A DNA stretch of 61,148 nucleotides. Source: Parasporobacterium sp. Its GTDB lineage: Bacteria; Bacillota; Clostridia; Lachnospirales; Lachnospiraceae. The notes beneath the pieces are model-generated. The model searched no databases, was not told the DNA's origin, and was given only the letters and a program-made list of their open reading frames with translations. Positions 8,098 through 15,862 of this stretch are shown here, piece after piece; the first letter of the stretch is position 1; each line of letters opens with the position of its first letter. Where the stretch lies: the NCBI GenBank assembly GCA_017510065.1, contig JAFWOB010000024.1, positions 1 through 61,148 on the forward strand, read 5' to 3'. Both the position numbers and the translations under genes were made by a program.

Positions 8098-9636
8098 TTA
8101 CTGTACAAACAGTTTATGAAGAACCAGCATATCGCACTTGGTATTGGTGAAGAATCCGCCCAGTTTTGCATCGCTGATAAACAGATAGTCCTTGGATACC
8201 AGGCAGGCTGCCGGTACATGCTCTGCGAAGATCTCTGTCAGCTGTTTGCTGAAGACCTGTCCGGACTCGATATCCGGCGTTGCATAGAGCTGATCCAGAA
8301 GATCGTTCCACTCATCAGACGGATACTGGGTCACGCCCTTGTTGTTGTAAGGAACTCTTCCATCCATCATATAGAACGGCTGAATGTTATTGCCCGGGAA
8401 GAAGGACACCATGTTGGCGTCATAATCGCCTGCGTTGGAAGCTTCCAGCCATCCTGCCAGCTCTCTGGAATCCAGTTCCATGGTAATGCCGATGTCTGCC
8501 AGGTTGCTCTGGACCACTTCCGCAACCTTCTGATAGGTGACCGGAAGGATGCAGCGGAAGGTGAAGCCGTCTTCATAGCCTGCTTCTTTCAGGTATTCTT
8601 TTGCTTTCTCCGGGTCATAAGTATATTTCAGATCCTCATCAATGCTCTGGTACAGACCATTGCCTACCGGAAGAAGTATGTCTACCGGTGAGCCGTAACC
8701 GCCGGTGTAAACCTGCACGATCGCGTCTTTGTTGATCGCATAGCAGATAGCCTTTCTGAGGGCTTCCTTACCGTCAAACGCACATCCTTCGCCGCAGTTA
8801 AAGGCCATAGCCGTCATGGTGCCGGCCTGCTGCTGGAAGACCTGCAGATCCGGGTTGCCGGCAACTTCAGCTGCCTGGGAAGCGGTTGCATAAGTGATCA
8901 GATCCACATCACCTGCCTGCACAGCGAAATACCGGGACGTATCATCCTGGATAAAGGAGATTTCCAGCTCTTTGAAGTAGGACTTGTCGCCCCAGTAGTT
9001 TTCATTTCTCTCCAGCGTAATATGGTCGCCGGGAGCCCACTCTTTCAGAAGATAAGCACCGTAGGCGTCCGGAGCTTCGGTATCCAGGATCGCCAGGCCG
9101 CCTGCCGGCTCCAGATCCGCTTCTACATGGATAAAGAAGGAAGCCTGTGCCAGATAGACAAAAGCATTGGCAAATGGTTCAAATGTCTTGATATCAATAG
9201 TAAAATCATCTACAACATTGAAATTGTCCACATCATAGTAGGAAAAATCCGCCTGACTCATGTTGTTCTGAAGACCCAGTTTAAAGGTATAGATAACATC
9301 GCTGGCCTTCAGCTGTGTTCCGTTCTGTGTATACACGTCATCTCTCAGATAGTATCTGATCGTGCAGTCATCAATGGTTTCCCACTTGGTTGCCAGACAC
9401 GGCTCGTAGGAATTTGTGTTGCTGTTGAAGAAAATCAGTCCGTTGTAGAGGTTCTCAGCAATAAACCCGCCGTAGGTACCGCCGTCATAAGTTCCGATCC
9501 TCTGCGGTTCTCCCTGGATCGCCACTCTGAGGGTCTCATCCGTCACATCCCCCTGTGCTGCAAACGCCGTGCTGAAAATGCCGACAGACATCGCCAGTGC
9601 CAGCACCAGTACCAGCATACCTTTGAATACTTTCAT
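8098..9636 (-). CDS. ABC transporter solute-binding protein, family 5 (peptide/nickel type)
   Basis: A 512-residue extracytoplasmic binding protein of the DppA/OppA class, preceded by a signal peptide (MKVFKGMLVLVLALAMSVG, cleavage after AFA near residue 27). No lipobox cysteine is visible, which is unusual for a binding protein of a monoderm. The family-5 body includes LRVAIQGEP at the mature start, ENLYNGLIFF and RKAICYAINKDAIVQ in the middle. It stands alone without permease or ATPase genes, so it probably serves one of the two ABC importers further along. Transcription should start at the promoter 9707-9734, with a LacI-type operator overlapping the start region. It precedes the GRE1 unit. 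Confidence 0.92.
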   Translation of the reverse strand: MKVFKGMLVLVLALAMSVGIFSTAFAAQGDVTDETLRVAIQGEPQRIGTYDGGTYGGFIAENLYNGLIFFNSNTNSYEPCLATKWETIDDCTIRYYLRDDVYTQNGTQLKASDVIYTFKLGLQNNMSQADFSYYDVDNFNVVDDFTIDIKTFEPFANAFVYLAQASFFIHVEADLEPAGGLAILDTEAPDAYGAYLLKEWAPGDHITLERNENYWGDKSYFKELEISFIQDDTSRYFAVQAGDVDLITYATASQAAEVAGNPDLQVFQQQAGTMTAMAFNCGEGCAFDGKEALRKAICYAINKDAIVQVYTGGYGSPVDILLPVGNGLYQSIDEDLKYTYDPEKAKEYLKEAGYEDGFTFRCILPVTYQKVAEVVQSNLADIGITMELDSRELAGWLEASNAGDYDANMVSFFPGNNIQPFYMMDGRVPYNNKGVTQYPSDEWNDLLDQLYATPDIESGQVFSKQLTEIFAEHVPAACLVSKDYLFISDAKLGGFFTNTKCDMLVLHKLFVQ

Positions 9637-9682
9637 GTTTGTCCTCCTTAACCTTTTGTTTTATTACGTTCAAAACTGTTTC

Positions 9683-9697
9683 TGTGTATCGATATAC
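9683..9697. promoter_or_regulatory. LacI-family operator candidate upstream of solute-binding protein 1
   Basis: TGTGTATCGATATAC is nearly symmetrical around ATCGAT, with the central CG typical of LacI/GalR operators. The same 15 bases occur at 12322-12336 next to the LacI-family gene. Here the site lies nine bases downstream of the -10 hexamer, where a bound repressor would block initiation. Confidence 0.6.
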
Positions 9698-9706
9698 GTT
9701 ATTACA

Positions 9707-9734
9707 ATCATATCTGACAGGGACTATTTTTCAA
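9707..9734 (-). promoter_or_regulatory. Promoter of solute-binding protein 1
   Basis: Reading the minus strand, TTGAAA (9734-9729) and TATGAT (9712-9707) are separated by 16 bases, a good vegetative-type promoter. The gene start at 9636 is about 70 bases downstream and has AAGGAGG upstream. The -35 context CAATTGAAA also occurs in the promoter of the LacI-family gene. Confidence 0.65.
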
Positions 9735-9785
9735 TTGGCAACTGTGACCAATTTTTTCTGCCCAATTCGTCTAAAATCACAAGTC

Positions 9786-11150
9786 TCAGGAAATGATATG
9801 GATCCACTTCCGGTTCTTCAGCCTGTACAGTGTTACAAACGTTTTTATGATCTTCTCTGAATACAGACAGATATAGACCCAGAAAGAAGGCCAGTGAAAC
9901 ACCAGACCGGCAAGGGCTCCCAGAGGAACACTGATAAACCATAGAAAAGCGATATCGATCACCATCAGATACCGGGTATCCCCTGCCCCGCGAAGCACCC
10001 CTTTGGTCAGGGTCGAGGATACCATCATGAAGATGGAAATAACCGCCGAGGCATACAGCAGGGAATAGGCTGTTTCCCGGGTATAGTCATTCAGATTGTA
10101 GATATTGACATACGGTTTCCCCACAAGCAGCGTGATCAGCGCCACCACCGCTCCGAACAGCGCACTGACGATGGTACAGGTCACGCCTTCCCGAAAAGCC
10201 CTCCTGGCATCCTTTTCTCCCAGTGTATGTCCGATCAGGACAGCGGAAGAATTGGAAAGACCGCTGCAGAAGGCAGACAGCAGACGGGCCAGGGTCTGGA
10301 TGACCGCATTGGCTGCCACATAGTAACTTCCCACGTGGCCCATGACGACAGAGATCATATTCATGCCGATCCCCAGCATAAAATCACTGATGATCACCGG
10401 CAGACTGTATTTGATAAAGACTTTCCCCTGCCCTTCCAGAGAGCGGAAGATATCCAGGATCTTGCAGCCCAGTTCCTTATCCCGGACAAAAACATGGATC
10501 CATACATAAACACACTGGAAAATATAGGAAACCATGGTTCCCAGCGCGGCACCCGCGATCTCCATCCTCGGCATGCCCAGGTTTCCGAAAATAAATACCC
10601 AGTTCACGAATATGTTGATGATAAAAGCGCCCAGTGTAGAATATAAGGCGACTTTTGCCCTGCCGGCGCTTCGGATGACATAGGAAAGCGGCTGCCCCAG
10701 CATGATAAACAGCAGGGCCACACAGATATAGCCGAGATACTTCACACCATAACCGATCACGACTTCGTCGCTGGTATACAGGGACATGATCGTCTCCGGG
10801 AACAGTGCAGTGAACAAGGCTACAATGACGCCCACTACGATCCCGATCCGAAGGACCAGGGCGACGGTTCTGGAAAATCCCCGTTTGTTCTTGGCACCCC
10901 AGTACTGGGAAGCCATGACGTTGGCGCCGAAGCCGATCCCCATGGACAGGACGTTCAACAGCATCATATAGGAACCGGCAAGAGAGGAGGCGGAGATCTG
11001 CTCTTCCTGAAGCTGGGAGAGCATCAGGGTATCCATGACATTAACGCCGACGGTGATCAGCGACTGAAGACTGATGGGAACTGCCAGCGCCAGCCAGCGG
11101 CTGTAAAAATCCTTATCTGTTACAAATACTTCTTTGATCTTGCTGAGCAT
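9786..11150 (-). CDS. MATE family efflux transporter 1
   Basis: A 454-residue integral membrane protein with about 12 hydrophobic segments, of the MATE family of Na+ or H+ coupled exporters. Visible signatures are the N-terminal amphipathic start, LALAVPISLQSLITVGVNVMD, VMASQYWGAKN, then PRMEIAGAALGTMVSY and LRGAGDTRYLM. The closest relative in the window is the protein at 33061. It is 25 bases downstream of the LacI-family gene and probably cotranscribed with it. No clear Shine-Dalgarno precedes the ATG at 11150, suggesting translational coupling or weak expression. In this setting it may export a catabolic product or a toxic intermediate; this is inference. Confidence 0.93.
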   Translation of the reverse strand: MLSKIKEVFVTDKDFYSRWLALAVPISLQSLITVGVNVMDTLMLSQLQEEQISASSLAGSYMMLLNVLSMGIGFGANVMASQYWGAKNKRGFSRTVALVLRIGIVVGVIVALFTALFPETIMSLYTSDEVVIGYGVKYLGYICVALLFIMLGQPLSYVIRSAGRAKVALYSTLGAFIINIFVNWVFIFGNLGMPRMEIAGAALGTMVSYIFQCVYVWIHVFVRDKELGCKILDIFRSLEGQGKVFIKYSLPVIISDFMLGIGMNMISVVMGHVGSYYVAANAVIQTLARLLSAFCSGLSNSSAVLIGHTLGEKDARRAFREGVTCTIVSALFGAVVALITLLVGKPYVNIYNLNDYTRETAYSLLYASAVISIFMMVSSTLTKGVLRGAGDTRYLMVIDIAFLWFISVPLGALAGLVFHWPSFWVYICLYSEKIIKTFVTLYRLKNRKWIHIIS

Positions 11151-11175
11151 ATTGCGGGATATTATTTATGATCCT

Positions 11176-12240
11176 TCAGATGATCTGTCTGGCTTCCGGC
11201 ACAATAAAGGATGGTTTTGTGATATCCGTAGACCGGCGGACGATCAGTTCAGAAGGAAAACAGGTGTTTTCCGGGATCCCCTCCGCGCTGCCGCCGGAAC
11301 GGATCATTGTCATGAGAGTTTCCAGCACCCACTCTGCGATCTGGGGAGACGGGAAAGACGTGGTAGTAACAGGCGGGTAAGCAATCTCTGCAGGAGGCGT
11401 ATTCAAACTGCCGGTAACTGCCAGATCTTCCGGGATCCTTATGCCATGCTCATGGCAGTACTGGCAGCAGCCGATGGCAATAAAATCATTGTCGGTTACA
11501 ATGGCCGTTGGCCTGACAGAACGGTCCATGATCTCTCTCATCCCTTCATATCCGATGTAGACATTCCGGTATTTCATGGTATTGTTGATGCGCAGATCAT
11601 CGTAAACTCGTTTTCCCGCTTCGGACATCGCCCGCAGGAAACCGTATCTTCTGTTGTTGAACAGTTCATCATCCTCCACATTGCTGATCATGGCGATCCT
11701 GTCATGTCCAAGCCCGATCAGATGCTTTGTGGTCTGATAGATGGCGTCCTCCTCATCCCTTGATGCATTGGGAACGCCCGGGATAAAAGCCGCCCGGGAA
11801 ACGCTGACTTTAGGCGTCGAACTCATCAGGTTTGCATGCTCCCTGATCAGCTGCTTATCCGTCACCCAGGTATAGATGATCCCATCCACCGTTGCGGCGG
11901 ACATGGCCAGGGAGCTGGTCTGGGCGTGGGTGATCTTTCGGATGTTGTCCTGCGTCATGATCAGGATCGCATACCCTCTCTTCTCCGCTTCTCTCTGGAT
12001 ATGGTAGATCACTTCATTGGAAGGAACCGTCAGTATTTCATCGGTTACCAGAAGAAGTGTGTTGGTATTTTTCGTCCGCAGGGCTCTGGCGATCATACTG
12101 GGACGATAGTTCAGGACCCGGATCGCCTCTTCGATTTTCTTTCTGGTATCCGGCCTTACACTGTCCGGATCCTTTAAATATTTGGAAACCGCCGATACAC
12201 TGTACCCCGCATACCGCGCCACATCTTTGATCGCTGCCAT
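11176..12240 (-). CDS. LacI/GalR family transcriptional regulator
   Basis: A 354-residue repressor. The N-terminal LacI helix-turn-helix is clear (MAAIKDVARYAGYSVSAVSK), followed by the hinge region with RPSMIARALRTK. The rest is a periplasmic-binding-protein-like effector domain (TVDGIIYTW, AIVTDNDFIAIG). The ATG at 12240 has AAAGGAG eight bases upstream and starts exactly at the conserved domain; an upstream in-frame start at 12294 would add 18 non-conserved residues. Its own promoter (12285-12313) lies just outside the CoA-transferase gene. A shared operator at 12322 and at 9683 suggests that it controls itself and solute-binding protein 1. The effector is unknown. Confidence 0.93.
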   Translation of the reverse strand: MAAIKDVARYAGYSVSAVSKYLKDPDSVRPDTRKKIEEAIRVLNYRPSMIARALRTKNTNTLLLVTDEILTVPSNEVIYHIQREAEKRGYAILIMTQDNIRKITHAQTSSLAMSAATVDGIIYTWVTDKQLIREHANLMSSTPKVSVSRAAFIPGVPNASRDEEDAIYQTTKHLIGLGHDRIAMISNVEDDELFNNRRYGFLRAMSEAGKRVYDDLRINNTMKYRNVYIGYEGMREIMDRSVRPTAIVTDNDFIAIGCCQYCHEHGIRIPEDLAVTGSLNTPPAEIAYPPVTTTSFPSPQIAEWVLETLMTMIRSGGSAEGIPENTCFPSELIVRRSTDITKPSFIVPEARQII

Positions 12241-12284
12241 TTCAAGTACTCCTTTTGCCATTCGGAAGATGTCTTGTTGGTAGC

Positions 12285-12313
12285 ATAGTAACATCGCATA
12301 TCGGTTTTTTCAA
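12285..12313 (-). promoter_or_regulatory. Promoter of the LacI-family gene
   Basis: On the minus strand, TTGAAA (12313-12308) and TACTAT (12290-12285) are 17 bases apart, an excellent match. The start codon at 12240 is 45 bases downstream of the -10. The operator copy at 12322-12336 is just upstream of the -35 hexamer. Confidence 0.7.
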
Positions 12314-12316
12314 TTG

Positions 12317-13885
12317 CTATTTGTGTATCGATATACCGGACAGTCCCATTTTTCCTTCCCGGAAGATCCGCTCCTCCATGATCTTCAGGTTTTCGGATAC
12401 GATGGGGACAAATCCCATTTTCCCCAGGATATCCCTTTGAAGATCAACGCCGGGAGCGATCTCCTCCAGCTTCAACCCTTCTTCCGTCAGGGAGAATACC
12501 GCTCTCTCTGTGATATATGTGACCTGCTGATCATTTTTGCGGGCATATCCGGCGGAAAAAGTGATCTGCTGTACCTGATCTACAAATTTTGCTTTTTCTC
12601 CGTCCTGTATGATCTCCAGTTTTCCGCCGGAGATCCGGATATCGGACCTTCCTGCCGTGAAGGTTCCGATAAAGAATATCTTTTTCGTATTCTGGGTGAT
12701 ATCGATAAAACCGCCGGGACCGGTACATCTGGTCCCGAACCTGGAAACATTGACATTGCCCTTCCGGTCGATCTGGGCAGCCCCTAAGAACGCCATATCC
12801 AGATATCCGCCGTCATACAGGTTCAGTGCGTCGCACATTTCCATAAATGCCTGCGGATTGACAGCCGCGGCAAATCCCATTCCTTCCAACGGCACTCCGC
12901 CTACCGGACCGGATTCCAGGGACAGCAAAGACTCTATGCCCTCTTCATGGGCAACTGCCCCCACCCCCGAAGGGATTCCGATCCCCAGATTGATCACACA
13001 GCCGGGCCTCAGTTCCATAGCAGCTCTTCTGGCAATGACCTTCCGCAGGGAAAGCGGCATGGCAGCGAGGTCTTCGGCATCGCCCCGTATCTCTCCGGAT
13101 AGTTCTGGTCTGTAAAAAGCAGCATAGCCCTGGGGCTGGGACTCCTCCGGCACCACCACGACGTAATCCACCAGGGAAGAATGGATCCTTACCTTCCTGG
13201 GCATAAGAAGTTCTTCTGAAACGGCCGGCACCTGAACGATCACGATCCCGCCGCTGTTATGGACTGCCATGGCAATCTGTGCGTCAGCCGCTGTCAGGGC
13301 TTCCTTTTCAATGGAAATGCTTCCGTTTCGATCCGCCAGGCTTCCCCGTATGAGACAGGCATGGATGGGAAAGGCAGGATAATACAGCTGTTCACAGCCA
13401 TCCACTGTCACAAGCTTTACCACTTCCCGGCCCTGCTCCAAAGCCTTCTGATTTACCCTGCATCCCTCGACCCTGGGATCCGCACAGGTTCCCAGCCCGA
13501 TACTTGTCAGGACTCCTTTTTTGCCGGAAGCTGTCGCCCGGAACAGATCGCACACAACTCCCAGCGGAAGTGTATAGGCAGCCACCTTGTTTCCCGCAGC
13601 CAAGGCACCGAACCGCGGAGGATTTCCCAGGTGGGCCGCAATGATGGTCCCCACAAGTCCTTCCACCGCCAGGCAGTTCATACCCACGTCCTCTTCTGAA
13701 AAATCACCGGTACTGATCCCCGATACAGTGGTGATCTCCCGGGGATGGGACTCCTCTTTATATCGGTTGGCCAGAGCTTTTAGCAACACGTCCGGCGCGC
13801 CGTAAGCACCAAAACCGCCCAGGGCAACCGTATCATGATCCCTGATCTTTGAAACCGCTTCTTTTGCCGAAACAAACTCTGCCAT
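12317..13885 (-). CDS. Acyl-CoA:acetate/3-ketoacid CoA-transferase (family I, fused alpha-beta), copy 1
   Basis: A 522-residue single-chain family I CoA-transferase, like propionate CoA-transferase, with both halves in one polypeptide. It moves CoA between carboxylic acids through a glutamyl-CoA thioester; the catalytic Glu should be Glu324 in LLSLESGPVGG. Other marks are GGFGAYGAP at the N terminus and GIGIPSGV before the active site. It follows UroD-like 2 after 12 bases and ends the GRE2 unit, so it probably activates the product of GRE2 or removes CoA from it. The last codons contain the LacI-type operator at 12322. A paralogue lies at 47198. Confidence 0.93.
   Translation of the reverse strand: MAEFVSAKEAVSKIRDHDTVALGGFGAYGAPDVLLKALANRYKEESHPREITTVSGISTGDFSEEDVGMNCLAVEGLVGTIIAAHLGNPPRFGALAAGNKVAAYTLPLGVVCDLFRATASGKKGVLTSIGLGTCADPRVEGCRVNQKALEQGREVVKLVTVDGCEQLYYPAFPIHACLIRGSLADRNGSISIEKEALTAADAQIAMAVHNSGGIVIVQVPAVSEELLMPRKVRIHSSLVDYVVVVPEESQPQGYAAFYRPELSGEIRGDAEDLAAMPLSLRKVIARRAAMELRPGCVINLGIGIPSGVGAVAHEEGIESLLSLESGPVGGVPLEGMGFAAAVNPQAFMEMCDALNLYDGGYLDMAFLGAAQIDRKGNVNVSRFGTRCTGPGGFIDITQNTKKIFFIGTFTAGRSDIRISGGKLEIIQDGEKAKFVDQVQQITFSAGYARKNDQQVTYITERAVFSLTEEGLKLEEIAPGVDLQRDILGKMGFVPIVSENLKIMEERIFREGKMGLSGISIHK
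12322..12336. promoter_or_regulatory. LacI-family operator candidate near the LacI-family gene
   Basis: TGTGTATCGATATAC is identical to the site at 9683. It sits in the final codons of the CoA-transferase gene, nine to ten bases upstream of the -35 of the LacI-gene promoter, so it must satisfy both coding and regulatory needs. Autoregulation is the likely role. Confidence 0.55.
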
Positions 13886-13897
13886 AACTATTCCGCC

Positions 13898-14854
13898 TTA
13901 CTCCTGTATGACTGCTGCCAGTTTCTCGATCTGCTCTTGTGTAAAGAATCTCGGAAAGCTGAATTTGACCTTTTTGTCTTTGTAGGTTTCCTTCAGCTGT
14001 TTGGTCCGCTCATAGATTTCCTCAAAGGAGGTACCCGGCTCAAAGGGGACGAAAATATCAAATGTAAACTGATCCCCGTACTGCTCCACCAGTTTCTTCT
14101 TGTCATTTAATTCCTGTCCGCGCCATGTGATCACGCCCGTTTTGATCAGGTTCGGGATCAGCGGTTCTATAAAACCGCAGCTGTGCATCATGACCAGGAC
14201 GCCTTTTTCCCTGGCTCCTGACGTCACTTTCTGCATATAGGGCAGGATCATCTCCGTATGAGTGGCAGGCGAGAAGATCGGAGCTCTCTGGGAGCCCCAG
14301 TCATCATGGAAATCGATCAGTTCCACATTAAAGTAATCCTTCATGTAGCCCATCAGTTCCACATAGAAATCAGCCAGATGATCGAAGAGTTCCTTCACAC
14401 TGTCCTGCTGGTCTTCATCCACCATGGCAGCGGCAGCATCTTCAAATCCCATAAAAGAGATCAGCCGCTCGAAAAAGCCGGTAAAGATCACGCTGGAAAG
14501 AATCTTGTCTGTCTTCAGATACTCTTTGTTCTCTTCCGCGCATCCGGCCCAGTCCAGTTTGGAAAGATCCGGGAACTTAACATATTCTTTCCAGTCGTTG
14601 GCATCATCAAATAAGCTGTAGTCTTCCATGGAGCCGCCCATTCCGGCAGCCTCCGGATAAAACGTCCAGTGGATACCGAACCAGTCATTTCCCCCGAACT
14701 TTTCCCTTGGGAACGGTTTCTGCTGAATGACAAATCCCCTGGCGACGTTTTCCGGGATCAGTTCCGGATAAAAATATTTCTCATCGGCCGTCGTCGGGAT
14801 CCATTCATACTCTTTATTGGTAAAAAAATTGATAAAATTATCGCGAGGTGTCAT
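13898..14854 (-). CDS. Uroporphyrinogen decarboxylase-fold protein, methyltransferase-like (UroD-like 2)
   Basis: A 318-residue paralogue of the protein at 4487, shorter at the N terminus by about 35 residues. It shares TPRDNF at the start, FHDDWGSQRAPIFSP around residues 182-196 and MMHSCGF with the HxC pair at His224 and Cys226. Near the C terminus it diverges and carries RFFTQEQIEKL. The ATG at 14854 has AAGGAG ten bases upstream. It lies between the activase (14-base gap) and the CoA-transferase in the GRE2 unit. That the same fold accompanies two different GREs argues that it acts in the same pathway step class, perhaps methyl transfer or decarboxylation; the sequence does not settle which. 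Confidence 0.85.
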   Translation of the reverse strand: MTPRDNFINFFTNKEYEWIPTTADEKYFYPELIPENVARGFVIQQKPFPREKFGGNDWFGIHWTFYPEAAGMGGSMEDYSLFDDANDWKEYVKFPDLSKLDWAGCAEENKEYLKTDKILSSVIFTGFFERLISFMGFEDAAAAMVDEDQQDSVKELFDHLADFYVELMGYMKDYFNVELIDFHDDWGSQRAPIFSPATHTEMILPYMQKVTSGAREKGVLVMMHSCGFIEPLIPNLIKTGVITWRGQELNDKKKLVEQYGDQFTFDIFVPFEPGTSFEEIYERTKQLKETYKDKKVKFSFPRFFTQEQIEKLAAVIQE

Positions 14855-14868
14855 ACTGCTGTATCTCC

Positions 14869-15777
14869 TTACTTAATATAGTCGCACTTGATCCCCATAT
14901 TCTCAAAAATATTATGGATATCCACTACCCGCTGTTCCTCATGACGCTTCAGTTCGGATAACTCGTATTCCCTGTCCAGCTGGCTGTATTTTCCGGAACC
15001 GTAATCATGATACGGCATCAGCTCCACCCGTTTCAGCCCCAGGCTTTGTACATACTCCGCGACCGCTTTCATGTCTTCGTCGGAATCATTCAGACCCGGG
15101 ATCAGCGGAAGCCGCACCAGAACATTGGCGCCGTGGCGGACCAGCCAGGACAGATTCGACAGGATCTGTCTGTTACTTACAGCCGTCAGTTTCCGGTGTT
15201 TCTCATCATCCATCTGCTTGATATCATACAGGAACAGATCTGTCAGAGGAAGGATCTTTTCAAAACTGCTCCGGGGGACCATCCCGCAGGTTTCCACAGC
15301 CGTGGGGATCCTGTCGGCTCTGCAGAGTCGGAACAGTTCTTCCACAAAATCCACCTGCATCAAAGGCTCTCCGCCGGAAACCGTCAGTCCGCCTCCGGAC
15401 GCCCGGTAAAACATTTCATCCTTCTTTACGATCCTGTAGATCTCGGAAACCGTCTTTTCTTCCCCGATCAGCTTGATGGCCTGAGGATAGCACTCTTCGG
15501 TGCAGGTACCGCAGCTGACGCAGATTTCCCGGTTGATCACCGGTCCGTTTTCCGTCATCGTGATCGCTTTGTTGGGACATCTCATGGCGCAGCGTCCGCA
15601 TTTTACACACAGGTTGCTGTTATGAGAGATCTCCGGTTTCAGATTCTGGGATTCCGGATTGCAGCACCACAGGCATCGTAAGGGGCAGCCTTTCAGAAAG
15701 ACGATGGTCCTGATCCCGGGACCGTCATCGATACTGTACCTTTGTATATTGAATATAACTCCTTTTTGTTCTGACAT
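14869..15777 (-). CDS. Glycyl radical enzyme activating protein (radical SAM), system 2
   Basis: This 302-residue activase would generate the radical on GRE2 (15863-18382). It begins with VIFNIQRYSIDDGPGIRT, then GCPLRCLWCC (C-x3-C-x2-C) for the SAM-cleaving cluster. The ferredoxin insert has two cluster motifs, CVKCGRCAMRC and CVSCGTCTEEC. GGEPL and the C-terminal VRLPLIPGLND and ELMPYHDYG segments are typical. AAAGGGG precedes the ATG at 15777. It is downstream of GRE2, with a strong hairpin in the gap that probably lowers its expression relative to its substrate protein, which is needed in larger amounts. Confidence 0.94.
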   Translation of the reverse strand: MSEQKGVIFNIQRYSIDDGPGIRTIVFLKGCPLRCLWCCNPESQNLKPEISHNSNLCVKCGRCAMRCPNKAITMTENGPVINREICVSCGTCTEECYPQAIKLIGEEKTVSEIYRIVKKDEMFYRASGGGLTVSGGEPLMQVDFVEELFRLCRADRIPTAVETCGMVPRSSFEKILPLTDLFLYDIKQMDDEKHRKLTAVSNRQILSNLSWLVRHGANVLVRLPLIPGLNDSDEDMKAVAEYVQSLGLKRVELMPYHDYGSGKYSQLDREYELSELKRHEEQRVVDIHNIFENMGIKCDYIK

Positions 15778-15796
15778 CTTTTCCCCTTTATGAATG

Positions 15797-15830
15797 AAAA
15801 AGTGCCGCAGGGAGGCTGCGGCCGCTTTTT
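15797..15830 (-). terminator. Hairpin between GRE2 and its activase
   Basis: AAAAAG-GCCGCAG, a five-base loop and CTGCGGC-CTTTTT form a stem with A and T tracts on the two sides, so it can act in both directions. It lies in the 85-base gap between two genes that should share a transcript, which suggests partial termination or mRNA stabilisation. Confidence 0.75.
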
Positions 15831-15862
15831 CACCGGGCTGTCGCCCTTTTCTTCGTTACGTA

